Source: CAWGGS01 sp963822095 (lineage in GTDB: Bacteria > Desulfobacterota > Desulfobulbia > Desulfobulbales > Desulfocapsaceae). From it: a stretch of DNA of 64,000 bases. Below are positions 9,184-17,941 of this stretch, piece after piece; position 1 is the first letter of the stretch; each line of letters opens with the position of its first letter. The notes under the pieces are model-generated. The model did no database searches. It worked only from the letters and a program-made list of their open reading frames with translations, and was not told where the DNA came from. The stretch lies in assembly GCA_963822095.1 (NCBI GenBank), contig CAWGGS010000011.1, positions 57,042-121,041 of the forward strand. The letters are read 5' to 3'. The translations under genes and the position numbers were made by a program.

Positions 9184-10260
9184 ATGAAAATGATTGCCCG
9201 CAGCCTCGCCATAGTCTTTGCGATCTCGCTCTTCGCCTCGACGGCTTTAGCTGCTCCCAAGGTCCATTGGAAACTGGCCATGAGCTGGCCCTCGACCCTG
9301 ACTCCATTTGCCACCACTGTCGAAAAAATGGCAAAAATGGTCAGACGATATGAGCGGCGGCAACTTCACCATCCGAATCGAAGGAGCCGAAAAGACCAAG
9401 GCTGCGTTCGGCGTCCTCGACATGGTAAAAGGAGGCCAGTTTCGAGATGGGCCATTCCGCTTCCTACTACTGGAAGGGCAAAGACATGACCCTGGTCTTC
9501 TTCACCACCGTCCCCTTCGGGATGAATGTCGAAGAACAAAACGCCTGGTTTTACTATGGCGGCGGCATGCAAGTTGATGGAGAAGAACTACGACAAATTC
9601 GGCGTCTTAAGTTTTCCGGGCGGCAACACCGGCGAGCAGATGGGCGGTTGGTTCCAGAAAGAGATAAAATCACTGGATGACCTCAAAGGCCTCAAGATGC
9701 GGATCCCCGGCCTTGCAGGCGAAGTTATGGCCAAACTGGGTGTCAACGTGACCAATATTCCTGCCGGCGAACTCTACACCTCCCTGGACCGCGGCACCAT
9801 TGATGCCCTGGAATGGGTTGGACCCGGCATGGATATCAAAATGGGCTTCCACAAGATCGCCCCCTACTATTACACCGGCTGGCATGAACCCGCCACCGAG
9901 CTGCAGTATCTGGTCAACAAAAAGGCCTTCGATAAACTTCCGAAGGAATATCAGGCCATGCTGGTTACGGCGATGAAGGCCGCTGCCGCCGATATGTTCA
10001 CCGATAATTTTGCCGCCAGTGTCGATGCCTGGCAGAAGATGAAGAAGGACTATCCGAAAATCGAGGTCAAGACCTTCCCTCTGCCGGTTTTAAAGGCAAT
10101 GAAAAAGGCCACCGACGAGCTTATGGACGAATATGCCGCCAAGGAACCAAGCTTCAAAGAGGTGCTGGATTCTCAGAGGGCCTACATGAAAAAGGCCCGG
10201 GTATACACAAAGATATCCGAGTTTGATTATATCAAGACCGCAAATGAAGTGGGTGACTAA
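9184..10260 (+). pseudogene. dctP: TRAP transporter substrate-binding protein, three frameshifts
   Basis: DctP-family periplasmic solute receptor. It starts well (AAAGGAGG before the ATG, signal peptide of about 24 residues ending ALAA-PKVHWKLAMSW) but is broken by three single-base insertions. Removing A9343 joins AKMV to DDMSGGNFTI, removing C9443 joins GGQF to EMGHSASYYW, and removing G9573 joins GGGMQ to LMEKNYDKFG. Together they add three bases, so the distal frame equals the first. The distal part keeps the family core (KGLKMRIPGLAGEV, TSLDRGTIDALEWVGP). As written, translation would stop at 9489 after 101 residues. The cause may be sequencing error or recent decay; dctQ and dctM downstream are intact. 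Confidence 0.85.
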
Positions 10261-10292
10261 TTCACATCGTTTGCCATGAGGTAGTACACCAG

Positions 10293-10337
10293 GAGCCGCC
10301 CCTGTTCACTTGAGCAGGGCGGCTCATACTTTTTTTG
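10293..10337 (+). terminator. Intra-operon terminator/attenuator between dctP and dctQ
   Basis: A GC-rich hairpin, GAGCCGCC-CCTG paired with CAGG-GCGGCTC (one bulged C), is followed by ATAC and a run of T. It lies between the binding-protein gene and the membrane genes. Such a partial terminator would let the receptor be made in excess over the permease, as is common in binding-protein-dependent transport operons. Confidence 0.75.
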
Positions 10338-10348
10338 GAGCATCGCCA

Positions 10349-10852
10349 ATGTTAGAAAAAATAGAAAAGGCCATCGGCCGCATCGTCGATGGCGTCGGCT
10401 ATTTGCTGGCCCTTGTCCTGCTGCTGATGACCCTCAATGTCTCCTTTGATGTGATGATGCGCTATGTCTTCCACAACAGTTCCGTCGGCATGCAGGAGAT
10501 GGAATGGCATCTCTTCTCCGTCATGATTCTCTTTGGAGTGGGATATGCGTTGCAGCACGAGGCCCATGTGCGGGTTGACTTCCTGTACGACAATATGAGT
10601 CAGCAAACCAAATCTATAATCAATATAACCGGCACCCTGCTTTTCCTGATGCCTCTGGCCCTGCTTATTCTCACCGGTTCTTATGGATTTGTCCACGACG
10701 CCTTCATCTCCCATGAGATTTCCGATGACCCGGGCGGTCTGCCGTATCGCTGGGTCATAAAGTCCATGATCCCGCTTTCCATGGGCTTCCTCCTGTTGAG
10801 CGCAACGGGGTATATCCTGCAAAACATCAGACTGTTCAGGGGAGAAAAATGA
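10349..10852 (+). CDS. dctQ: TRAP transporter small membrane subunit
   Basis: Small permease subunit of the tripartite ATP-independent transporter, 167 residues. Four hydrophobic segments are visible (about residues 13-35, 45-65, 88-110 and 135-157). The family stretch VMMRYVFHNS and a charged WHLF segment follow the first helix. ATG at 10349 is preferred over an in-frame start at 10310 because GGAG sits about 9 bases upstream and the longer form would extend into the terminator hairpin. The gene ends in a 4-bp overlap with dctM. Confidence 0.92.
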   Translation: MLEKIEKAIGRIVDGVGYLLALVLLLMTLNVSFDVMMRYVFHNSSVGMQEMEWHLFSVMILFGVGYALQHEAHVRVDFLYDNMSQQTKSIINITGTLLFLMPLALLILTGSYGFVHDAFISHEISDDPGGLPYRWVIKSMIPLSMGFLLLSATGYILQNIRLFRGEK

Positions 10853-12177
10853 CTGGCTTAATCATGTTCGCTGCAGCCCTCTTGCTCCTGCTTATCGGGT
10901 ATCCTGTAGCCTTCACCTTCGGTGCTGCGGCCCTCCTCTTCGGCGCCATCGCAGCCTACGTAAGTATGATGCCCAATCCGGCCTTTATCGATGTGGCCCA
11001 CGAGTTTTTCAGCATGTTCTCGATGATGCCGTTTCGGATCTTTTCCATCATGACCAACACCATCCTGATGGCCATTCCACTCTTTATCCTGATGGGTATC
11101 ATTCTGCAGAAATCACAGTTGGCCGAACGCCTGCTGGAGTCGATGGGCATCCTCTTCGGCAAGGTCCGGGGCGGACTTGCCATCAGCACCGTGCTTGTCG
11201 GCGCCTTGCTTGCCGCTTCAACCGGCGTGGTCGGGGCTTCCGTGGTGGCCATGGGGGTCATCTGCCTGCCGGTTATGCTTAAGTACGGATATTCCAAAGA
11301 GCTGTCGACCGGAACCATATGTGCCGCCGGGACGCTGGGGCAGATTATCCCCCCATCCATCGTCCTCATTGTTTTAGGGGATGTCTTCCAGCTGCCGGTG
11401 GGGGATCTCTTTCAGGCAGCCTTCGTTCCAGGATTTGTACTGGTCGCTTGCTATATCATCTATATCGCCGTCATTTCCTACCTAAAAAAAGATGTCGCGC
11501 CCGCGATCATTATTCCGAAAGAGGAAAAAAAGGGGTCGGTCTTTCGGGCCTTGAAGGCGATTCTGCCGCCGCTCACCCTGATTGTGATCGTCCTCGGATC
11601 CATTTTCGCAGGGATTGCCACACCGACGGAGTCTGCCTCCGTGGGTGCCCTTGGCGCCATGGTCCTGGCCGCCATGTACAGAAAGCTGAGCTGGGAGGTG
11701 GTGATCGAATCCTGCCAGGAGACGGTGAAGGTGACCGCCATGGTCTTTGCCATCCTGATCGGAGCAACAGCCTTTTCCATGGTCTTTATCTATACCGGCG
11801 CCGATCTTATTGTGGAGCACTTCATGATGAACCTGCCGGGCGAGAAATGGGGATTTATCTTTCTTGTCATGCTGGTTATCTTTGTACTTGGATTCTTTAT
11901 TGATTTTATTGAGATATCCTATATTGTCGTGCCGATCCTGCTGCCCATCGCCGCAAAAATCGGCATTGATCCGATGTGGTTCGCTATCCTGATTGCGATG
12001 AACTTGCAGTCCTCTTTTTTAACCCCACCCTTTGGTTTTTCGCTCTTTTACTTAAAAGGTGTAGCTCCCCCGGAGGTGAGCACCCTTGCTATCTACAGGG
12101 GGGTTCTGCCATTCATCTGTATTCAGATGATGGTTTTGCTCACAATGGTGTTCATGCCGCATCTGTTCGGGCTTTGA
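10849..12177 (+). CDS. dctM: TRAP transporter large membrane subunit
   Basis: Large permease subunit, 442 residues and 11-12 hydrophobic segments, driving solute uptake by an ion gradient together with DctQ and the periplasmic DctP. Family features include GGLAISTVLVGALLAASTG, GTLGQIIPPSIVLIV and GIATPTESASVGALGA. It overlaps dctQ by 4 bp (ATGA). Position next to beta-oxidation genes suggests an organic-acid substrate, but nothing in the sequence names it. A strong terminator follows 26 bp downstream. Confidence 0.94.
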   Translation: MTGLIMFAAALLLLLIGYPVAFTFGAAALLFGAIAAYVSMMPNPAFIDVAHEFFSMFSMMPFRIFSIMTNTILMAIPLFILMGIILQKSQLAERLLESMGILFGKVRGGLAISTVLVGALLAASTGVVGASVVAMGVICLPVMLKYGYSKELSTGTICAAGTLGQIIPPSIVLIVLGDVFQLPVGDLFQAAFVPGFVLVACYIIYIAVISYLKKDVAPAIIIPKEEKKGSVFRALKAILPPLTLIVIVLGSIFAGIATPTESASVGALGAMVLAAMYRKLSWEVVIESCQETVKVTAMVFAILIGATAFSMVFIYTGADLIVEHFMMNLPGEKWGFIFLVMLVIFVLGFFIDFIEISYIVVPILLPIAAKIGIDPMWFAILIAMNLQSSFLTPPFGFSLFYLKGVAPPEVSTLAIYRGVLPFICIQMMVLLTMVFMPHLFGL

Positions 12178-12202
12178 TAACAACTTGAGTTACCGGTTTC
12201 TT

Positions 12203-12239
12203 CCCCGCTTTGCCTTATAACGGCAAGGCGGGGATTTTT
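12203..12239 (+). terminator. Rho-independent terminator after dctM
   Basis: A 12-bp stem, CCCCGCTTTGCC (12203-12214) with GGCAAGGCGGGG (12222-12233), with one G-T pair, a 7-base loop and then ATTTTT. It closes the thiolase/TRAP transcription unit. Confidence 0.88.
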
Positions 12240-12419
12240 CACGGATTGAGATTGTCCTTCGCTCTGAACCGCGTACTTCTTTTTCGGCATCTTTGCCGAC
12301 AGCGAACGGAGCCCGTCGTGGCAATCAATTGATTGATATCGGTGGTTTTCAAATTCATCCCCTCTTCGGAAACCAGTAATCGGCTCTTTAGGACATGTCG
12401 CTAGGCAAATATTGAGTCG

Positions 12420-14363
12420 TCATTTGTCCTGCCCGGTTGAAACAGGCAGAAGAATAGTAATGGTGCAACCTTCCTCTTCATTGTTTGCCGCTTCAACCAC
12501 TCCTCCCATGGCGACTATGAATTTCTTTACCAACGCCAGGCCGATGCCCGTGCCTCCGGTTTTGCGGGTAAGATCGTTGTCGATCCGGTAGAAGTCATCA
12601 AATACCTTGTTCAATGCATGTCTGGAAATACCGGGTCCTGTGTCAGACACTCGAATCCGCACCTTTTGTTTGATGCAATCAGCCTTTATGGAAATTGTTT
12701 TCTTCTCCTGCTCTCTGCCGAATTTAATGCTGTTTTCGATGAGATTCAGCAGTACCTGAATCAGCACCTCGCGGTCATAGGAGAACTCGGGAATGTCACC
12801 TTTTTCAATGATCAGGTTAAACCCGTTTCGTTCTAGCTTTTCCCGGAAAATTCCGCCCACCTCCATCAGCACATCATCCAGAACACCCGGCTGCATATGA
12901 AAACGGCGGGTATTCTTTTCCAGTTTGGCAAGTTCCAAAACATTGTTGATAAGGCCTGCAAGTCTGGCACTCTCTGAGGACAGGATCCCGAGATACTCCT
13001 GTTCCTTTTCCGCGGTTGCGGCAATTCCTTGCTCCAACATCTCGACATACATGCGAATATTGGTAAGCGGGGTCTTCAACTCATGGGTTACCGAGGAAAC
13101 AAACTGAGATCTTCGCTCCGACATGGCAACAATGGATCTCACGCTCTGATAGATGGCAATCAGCCCCATCAGCGTAAAAAGCCCCAGGAGACCTATGGCC
13201 AGAGAGAGAGACCTGCGGGCGGGTGACGAGGGAATGGTCTCGGCCTCAAGGGTCACCGCCAGAAACCCGAAGGGTGGCGGAAAGGTCCGCTTGATGGAAA
13301 ATCCGACACCTGAGAGATGAACACCCGACCGGACCAATGTCTTGACGCTGCCCTGCTCCTTCTTCTGCATCAGGAGTGAAGAAAAACCAGCAAGCGGCTG
13401 GTTTTCGAAATACTGCCCGGCCAGATGCTGCATGAGCGGCTTTACCAGAACAACGAATCCCTGGCGATATATTTGATTATCTATACCAATGCGCCGAAAA
13501 ACAAACACTCGGGAACCATCGATAACCACGGACTGAAAGGGAGCGACTTCCACCTGGAATCTTTGTCCTGCAGGTTTTCCCGTCGTACTGTTTGCCTCCT
13601 TCTTGTCTTCCGCTTTTTCTAAATGCCTATATAACCGCGTGTCCGCCTGCCCGACGGCCGCATCCAGATCCCTGATCTTTGCGCTTTGGCCAGGCGATTT
13701 TAGTTGAGCTTTCTTCCCCGTCTTGTTCAAGCGCAACCCGTCTTCCCGGCCTGCGATATTATAGGCCTGTTGCAGAGTAATTTCCTCCACACGTTGCGTT
13801 TTTCTTCCCAGATAGGCAGACGGCGTCTTTTGCTTTGTCTTTTTCAGATACCGTTCAGACAGATGCGACTCCTCTACCTGGATACCGCCTTTTTTCAGGT
13901 CTTTCATGAGCGGGACGACAGGAGATGAGGAAACCAGGAATTTCTTCGAGTTGAACAGCAGATTAACCTCCCTCAACTCGGAAATGCGCCTCCGCATGGC
14001 CACCGGAACCTTGCCCATGTCCGCAACCAGGGGGGTTTGAAAGGAACCGTCGGGATTGTTTTGTAGATAGCCCTGGATATATTCCCGGTAATCATCCCTG
14101 GCCAGCGGGGACAGTGCCGTTCCCCTCCCGCCACCAGCCGCATCGGCAAGGAAATGGCCATATTCATCCACCCCACGTCCTTCCTCCTGCTGTACCAGAT
14201 CGGAGAGTTCCTTCTCCATTTGGTCAAACAGGGTTTCGGCGAAAAAACGCATCTGCGCGCGCTCTTCCCGCTCAAGGCCTCTATAGGTCCTCCAGATGAC
14301 GAACGTCAGCGGAAGAGAGATAAGGATACAAAACAATGCGATGATATATTTAAGTTTTTTCAT
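12420..14363 (-). CDS. Membrane sensor histidine kinase
   Basis: Sensor kinase of 647 residues, partner of the response regulator upstream. A first membrane helix (about residues 5-22) and a second near 385-410 bracket a periplasmic domain of about 360 residues that I do not recognise; it is rich in Lys/Gln and includes a low-complexity charged middle. No HAMP domain is apparent. The cytoplasmic part has a HisKA box SSVTHELKTPL with His at about 427, N box NLIENSIKFG, DTGPGI and GGTGIGLAL. ATG at 14363 is used; an in-frame GTG lies seven codons upstream. It overlaps the regulator gene by 14 bp. Confidence 0.92.
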   Translation of the reverse strand: MKKLKYIIALFCILISLPLTFVIWRTYRGLEREERAQMRFFAETLFDQMEKELSDLVQQEEGRGVDEYGHFLADAAGGGRGTALSPLARDDYREYIQGYLQNNPDGSFQTPLVADMGKVPVAMRRRISELREVNLLFNSKKFLVSSSPVVPLMKDLKKGGIQVEESHLSERYLKKTKQKTPSAYLGRKTQRVEEITLQQAYNIAGREDGLRLNKTGKKAQLKSPGQSAKIRDLDAAVGQADTRLYRHLEKAEDKKEANSTTGKPAGQRFQVEVAPFQSVVIDGSRVFVFRRIGIDNQIYRQGFVVLVKPLMQHLAGQYFENQPLAGFSSLLMQKKEQGSVKTLVRSGVHLSGVGFSIKRTFPPPFGFLAVTLEAETIPSSPARRSLSLAIGLLGLFTLMGLIAIYQSVRSIVAMSERRSQFVSSVTHELKTPLTNIRMYVEMLEQGIAATAEKEQEYLGILSSESARLAGLINNVLELAKLEKNTRRFHMQPGVLDDVLMEVGGIFREKLERNGFNLIIEKGDIPEFSYDREVLIQVLLNLIENSIKFGREQEKKTISIKADCIKQKVRIRVSDTGPGISRHALNKVFDDFYRIDNDLTRKTGGTGIGLALVKKFIVAMGGVVEAANNEEEGCTITILLPVSTGQDK

Positions 14364-15060
14364 TCTCCAACCGATACCCTTCACCGCGGATGGTCACAAT
14401 CAGATCCTCATACTTACCCAGCAGGACCAGCTTTTTTCTAAGCTTTTGCATATGAATATCCACTGTGCGGGTTTCAATGGTGGCGTCCGTGTAATGCCAT
14501 ACTTCGGCAAGCAGGTTTTTTTTTGAGACGATACGGTCCTGATGACGATAAAGATAGGAGATGATATCCATTTCCCTGCGTGTCAGATCCACGCAGGCTT
14601 CACCGCAACGAGCCCACAGGTTCCTGCCGTCAAAAACAATGCCCCTGTATTCGATTATCTCATCTCCCTGATACCTGCCGCTTCGCCGCAGCACAGCCTC
14701 CACCCGGACCATGAGTTCACGCAGGGAGAACGGTTTCGGAATATAATCGTCGGCCCCGCACTGAAAACCGGTTACGATATCGTCTTCTGCCCCTTTGGCG
14801 GTAATCATGATCACGGCCTGCCTGGGCTTTATTTTCCTGATTTTGCGACAGATGGAAAAGCCATCCATGGTGGGCAGCATGACATCGAGCAGAACAAGAT
14901 CAAACTGATTGTCGAGAACAGCGGCCAACCCTTGTGCGCCATCCTCCTCACTGTGAACCTGATACCCGTTGAAGACCAGGACATCGCTCAACCCTCTCCG
15001 AATGGCGGGATCATCCTCCACTATAACAATAGAGGCCTTTGTACGCTCCGGATGTACCAT
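14350..15060 (-). CDS. OmpR/PhoB-family response regulator
   Basis: DNA-binding regulator of 236 residues. The receiver domain has the acidic pair (VEDD, 15-17), phosphorylation site Asp59 in VLLDVMLP and Lys109 in YIPKPFS. The winged-helix output is C-terminal (about 140-232: LTRREMDIISYL, VDIHMQKLRKKL, TIRGEGYRLE). It is first in the operon with the kinase. The divergent gene at 15309 (a secreted VWA protein) shares the 248-bp spacer and is the obvious candidate target, by position only. Confidence 0.94.
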   Translation of the reverse strand: MVHPERTKASIVIVEDDPAIRRGLSDVLVFNGYQVHSEEDGAQGLAAVLDNQFDLVLLDVMLPTMDGFSICRKIRKIKPRQAVIMITAKGAEDDIVTGFQCGADDYIPKPFSLRELMVRVEAVLRRSGRYQGDEIIEYRGIVFDGRNLWARCGEACVDLTRREMDIISYLYRHQDRIVSKKNLLAEVWHYTDATIETRTVDIHMQKLRKKLVLLGKYEDLIVTIRGEGYRLENEKT

Positions 15061-15308
15061 GTCATCCTCCTTTTCTCCCTTCAGCCGCTAGAGACTCACC
15101 AACGGCGCCGGGCAGCTGTTCTTATCATTATGGCAAGGAGAGACTCCTCATTTGTAGATTACCCCAGGCAACGACGCATTCAAAGTAAAACTTATGTAAA
15201 AAAACACGTCTAACATTTTGCATTTGTTTGAATTGTCATACAGCTACGATGGGCGTACCATGAAAGAAAGCCTTCAGAACCTTCCATCCTCAACAACAAG
15301 GAGCGCCC

Positions 15309-16727
15309 ATGAAAACAACACCTCTACCCTCGGCCGTTGGACTTTTCATCCTTTCCTGTCTCGCCTTGAGCGGTCTTTGTGCGTCGGTTGCGGCAGCATC
15401 AGACAACGGTCCTTTTGGCGATCGTAACAGGAACATGGTCAATATCCAAACCAGACTGGTACAGAACAAGGTCCTCCAGGGCTCCGACGGAACAGTCTCG
15501 ATGGCTTTAAGCCTCACCTGCCCGGAATTGCCTGTGGATACGGTTTTCCCGCCTCAGCCCGTAGACCTCGTGGTCGTCCTTGATCGCAGCGGTTCCATGA
15601 AAGGACAAAAGATCAATGACAGCCGCATGGCCATCATCCACTTGATGGAAATGCTTTCTCCCAGAGATCGCATGGCTATCATCAGTTATGCAAACGATGT
15701 CAAAATTCACTCCTATCTTGTTCCGATGCACCGCAGCAACCTGCTTAGACTGACAGGCGAGGTCGCGGCCATCCCGGCCGGCGGCAGCACCAATCTAGGA
15801 GGAGGCCTGCAACAGGGAGTGAACATGTTCATAAGGACCCAGGACATTGAGCGCAGACGCAAGATAATTCTCATCTCCGATGGGCTTGCCAACCAAGGTA
15901 TCACGGATCCCCGTCAACTTGGGGCCATAGCTTCGAATGGACCTGAAAACAACTTCACCATCAGCACGGTAGGCGTCGGTTATGATTTTAATGAAATTCT
16001 GATGACCACCATAGCGGACCAAGGCGCAGGCAACTACTACTTCCTGGAGGACCCTCAGTCCTTTGCCGAGATTTTCGAACAGGAATTTGAAATGGCCCGC
16101 AAGGTTGTTGCAAGCCAGGTTGAGATTCGCATTCAACTCACGGACGGTCTCAAACTTATAGGAGGAAGCGGATACCCCATACAAAGGGAAGGAAGTGTCG
16201 CCGTTATCCGGCCGGGAGATCTGCTTTCAGGACAGGAACGCACCTTCTTCCTTACGTTCAGCGTACCGACCGGGCAAGAAAGAGGCTTTCATCTGGGCAA
16301 TGTTGAAATCCGTTACCTTCATGACGGAATAAGAAAGCAGCAGGTATCAAAGGCCGCTTACAAGATCGTTTGTGTCTCCGATCGGCAGGAAGTGCTCAGC
16401 AGCATCGACAAGAAGATCTGGGGAAGACAGGTCATCCAGCAAGACTATTCACAGCTCAAAAACGAAGTGGCCACCGCCATACGAAAAGGCCAGAGAGGAC
16501 TTGCGTTGAAGAATATCCGGGAATACGAAGACCATCATCGCAGCATCAACAAGAGCATCGGCTCTGACGAGGTATCCGATAATCTGGACAAGGATGTAAA
16601 AACGCTTCGCAAAAAGGTTGAAGAGACCTTTGCCGGAAGCCCCTCCGCCGTCATGCAAAAACAAAAAGTTCAGTCCAAGTCATTGCAGTATGAGAGCTAC
16701 AAGGTACTACGCAACAAGCAGCAGTGA
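15309..16727 (+). CDS. Secreted von Willebrand factor A-domain protein
   Basis: Exported protein of 472 residues: signal peptide of about 30 residues (hydrophobic VGLFILSCLALSG, then SVAAA), then a VWA domain from about residue 86. The metal-binding MIDAS motif DRSGSMKG starts at Asp92, with the second element GGSTNLGGGL and the third LISDGLANQG. The C-terminal third is Lys-rich with probable coiled-coil. It is transcribed away from a two-component system whose kinase has a large periplasmic domain, so it may be the regulated or sensed surface component. Function beyond metal-dependent adhesion is unknown. Confidence 0.88.
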   Translation: MKTTPLPSAVGLFILSCLALSGLCASVAAASDNGPFGDRNRNMVNIQTRLVQNKVLQGSDGTVSMALSLTCPELPVDTVFPPQPVDLVVVLDRSGSMKGQKINDSRMAIIHLMEMLSPRDRMAIISYANDVKIHSYLVPMHRSNLLRLTGEVAAIPAGGSTNLGGGLQQGVNMFIRTQDIERRRKIILISDGLANQGITDPRQLGAIASNGPENNFTISTVGVGYDFNEILMTTIADQGAGNYYFLEDPQSFAEIFEQEFEMARKVVASQVEIRIQLTDGLKLIGGSGYPIQREGSVAVIRPGDLLSGQERTFFLTFSVPTGQERGFHLGNVEIRYLHDGIRKQQVSKAAYKIVCVSDRQEVLSSIDKKIWGRQVIQQDYSQLKNEVATAIRKGQRGLALKNIREYEDHHRSINKSIGSDEVSDNLDKDVKTLRKKVEETFAGSPSAVMQKQKVQSKSLQYESYKVLRNKQQ

Positions 16728-16762
16728 CGCACAGTGAACACGGATATTGAGCCTTGTCATTT

Positions 16763-16794
16763 GTTGCCCGGGCAATGGAAGTCGCCCGGGCAAC
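16763..16794. terminator. Long GC-rich hairpin between convergent genes
   Basis: A perfect 11-bp stem, GTTGCCCGGGC with GCCCGGGCAAC, around a 10-base loop, lies between the VWA gene and the convergent FAD oxidoreductase gene. No T-run follows on either strand, so it may end both transcripts weakly or act with Rho. Confidence 0.5.
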
Positions 16795-16828
16795 CTGAAA
16801 CGGATTACGCCGGCAAGAAAGTGAGGGT

Positions 16829-17941
16829 TTAACCCTCTTGAAATGTTTTTATAAACTTTCGGTCGATATAATCCTTAATATAAAAGGCGAGCTTTCCCGA
16901 AAAGGTAAGCGCCCATTTGGACAGTACTCCGTCACCATCTCCCAGGTTATAGATCAGAAGGTATTTCCCTCCCGGGGAAAATTTCATAAGCGGCCGGCCT
17001 TCCAGACAGGCCATCAGGTTGTTATAGAGAACCGGATTCTGCCTGACGGCATAGACACCGACTTTGTCCAACGACTCCGGCTCAAAAGAGATACAATCAC
17101 CTCCTCCGAAGATATTTTCAAAGCCCGTGGACTGCAGACAGTCATTGACCAACAGTCCTCCGTCCTCCCCAACCGGAAGCCCTGATTGGACAAAGATCCG
17201 CGATGGCCTGACACCTATTGCCGGAAAGATGATATCGGCTTGATAGCCGCTGTCGTTTTCCAGGAGAATCCGGTTTTCTTCTATCCGGCGGACATATCCA
17301 CTCTCCACGATTTCGATCCCTTTACCCTCAAGGATTTTTCGGGCCAGTCCCCGGACCCGTGGAGGTCTGCCGGACATGAAATGTTTCCCGCCGAATACCT
17401 GGATACAAGGCATGTGCGCCGCCTTCTGACGACACAGTTGATGGATATTGCCGGCTATCTCGACCGAAGAAGGGCCGCTTCCTATCACGGCAATGGTTAT
17501 CGCATCCGATCTTGTCTGCTCAAGTATCGTTTTTTGTGCCTTTATCAGCTCTTCAATGGGCTTGGCATAAAAGACATTGCGGTTCGCACCGTGTATCATC
17601 TCATGCGGAACATACGATCCGGCATTGCAGGAGAGGACATCGTAAGCAATCCCTTCTGTGGAGTCTTCGAGGAAAACCATCTGCTCATCGGGATCAATTC
17701 TAGAGGCCTTACCACAAACAAAGCGCCCTCCCTTTCTTTCGACCAGCCTGCGGGTTGCAAAGCGGATGTCGTCGGGCTGATAGGTCCCGCTCAACATCCC
17801 CGGCCCCATCCCGCTGTAATAATGGTATTCCGAGGGCTGTATGACGGTGACTTCAAAGCCTTTTTCAGTAAATGTATGCAGGTTTGCAAGAGTCACCATA
17901 TGGGCGTGACCACCACCGATCAGAACAAGACGTTTTTTCAT
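16829..17941 (-). CDS. FAD/NAD(P) oxidoreductase of the SelD-associated family
   Basis: Pyridine-nucleotide-disulphide-type oxidoreductase, 370 residues. An N-terminal dinucleotide site IGGGHAHMVTL (residues 8-18) and a second site AVIGSGPSSVEIAG near 153 are visible, plus a C-terminal FAD motif FGGGDCISF. The GGGHAHM signature and the YHYYSGMGPGMLSGTY stretch match the family found as an N-terminal extension of selenophosphate synthetase (SelD) and as stand-alone proteins (TIGR03169-like, from memory). Its ATG overlaps the stop of the upstream UGA-containing rhodanese gene by 4 bp, so the two are translationally coupled and probably work in one selenium- or sulfur-transfer process. The substrate is unknown. 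Confidence 0.88.
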   Translation of the reverse strand: MKKRLVLIGGGHAHMVTLANLHTFTEKGFEVTVIQPSEYHYYSGMGPGMLSGTYQPDDIRFATRRLVERKGGRFVCGKASRIDPDEQMVFLEDSTEGIAYDVLSCNAGSYVPHEMIHGANRNVFYAKPIEELIKAQKTILEQTRSDAITIAVIGSGPSSVEIAGNIHQLCRQKAAHMPCIQVFGGKHFMSGRPPRVRGLARKILEGKGIEIVESGYVRRIEENRILLENDSGYQADIIFPAIGVRPSRIFVQSGLPVGEDGGLLVNDCLQSTGFENIFGGGDCISFEPESLDKVGVYAVRQNPVLYNNLMACLEGRPLMKFSPGGKYLLIYNLGDGDGVLSKWALTFSGKLAFYIKDYIDRKFIKTFQEG

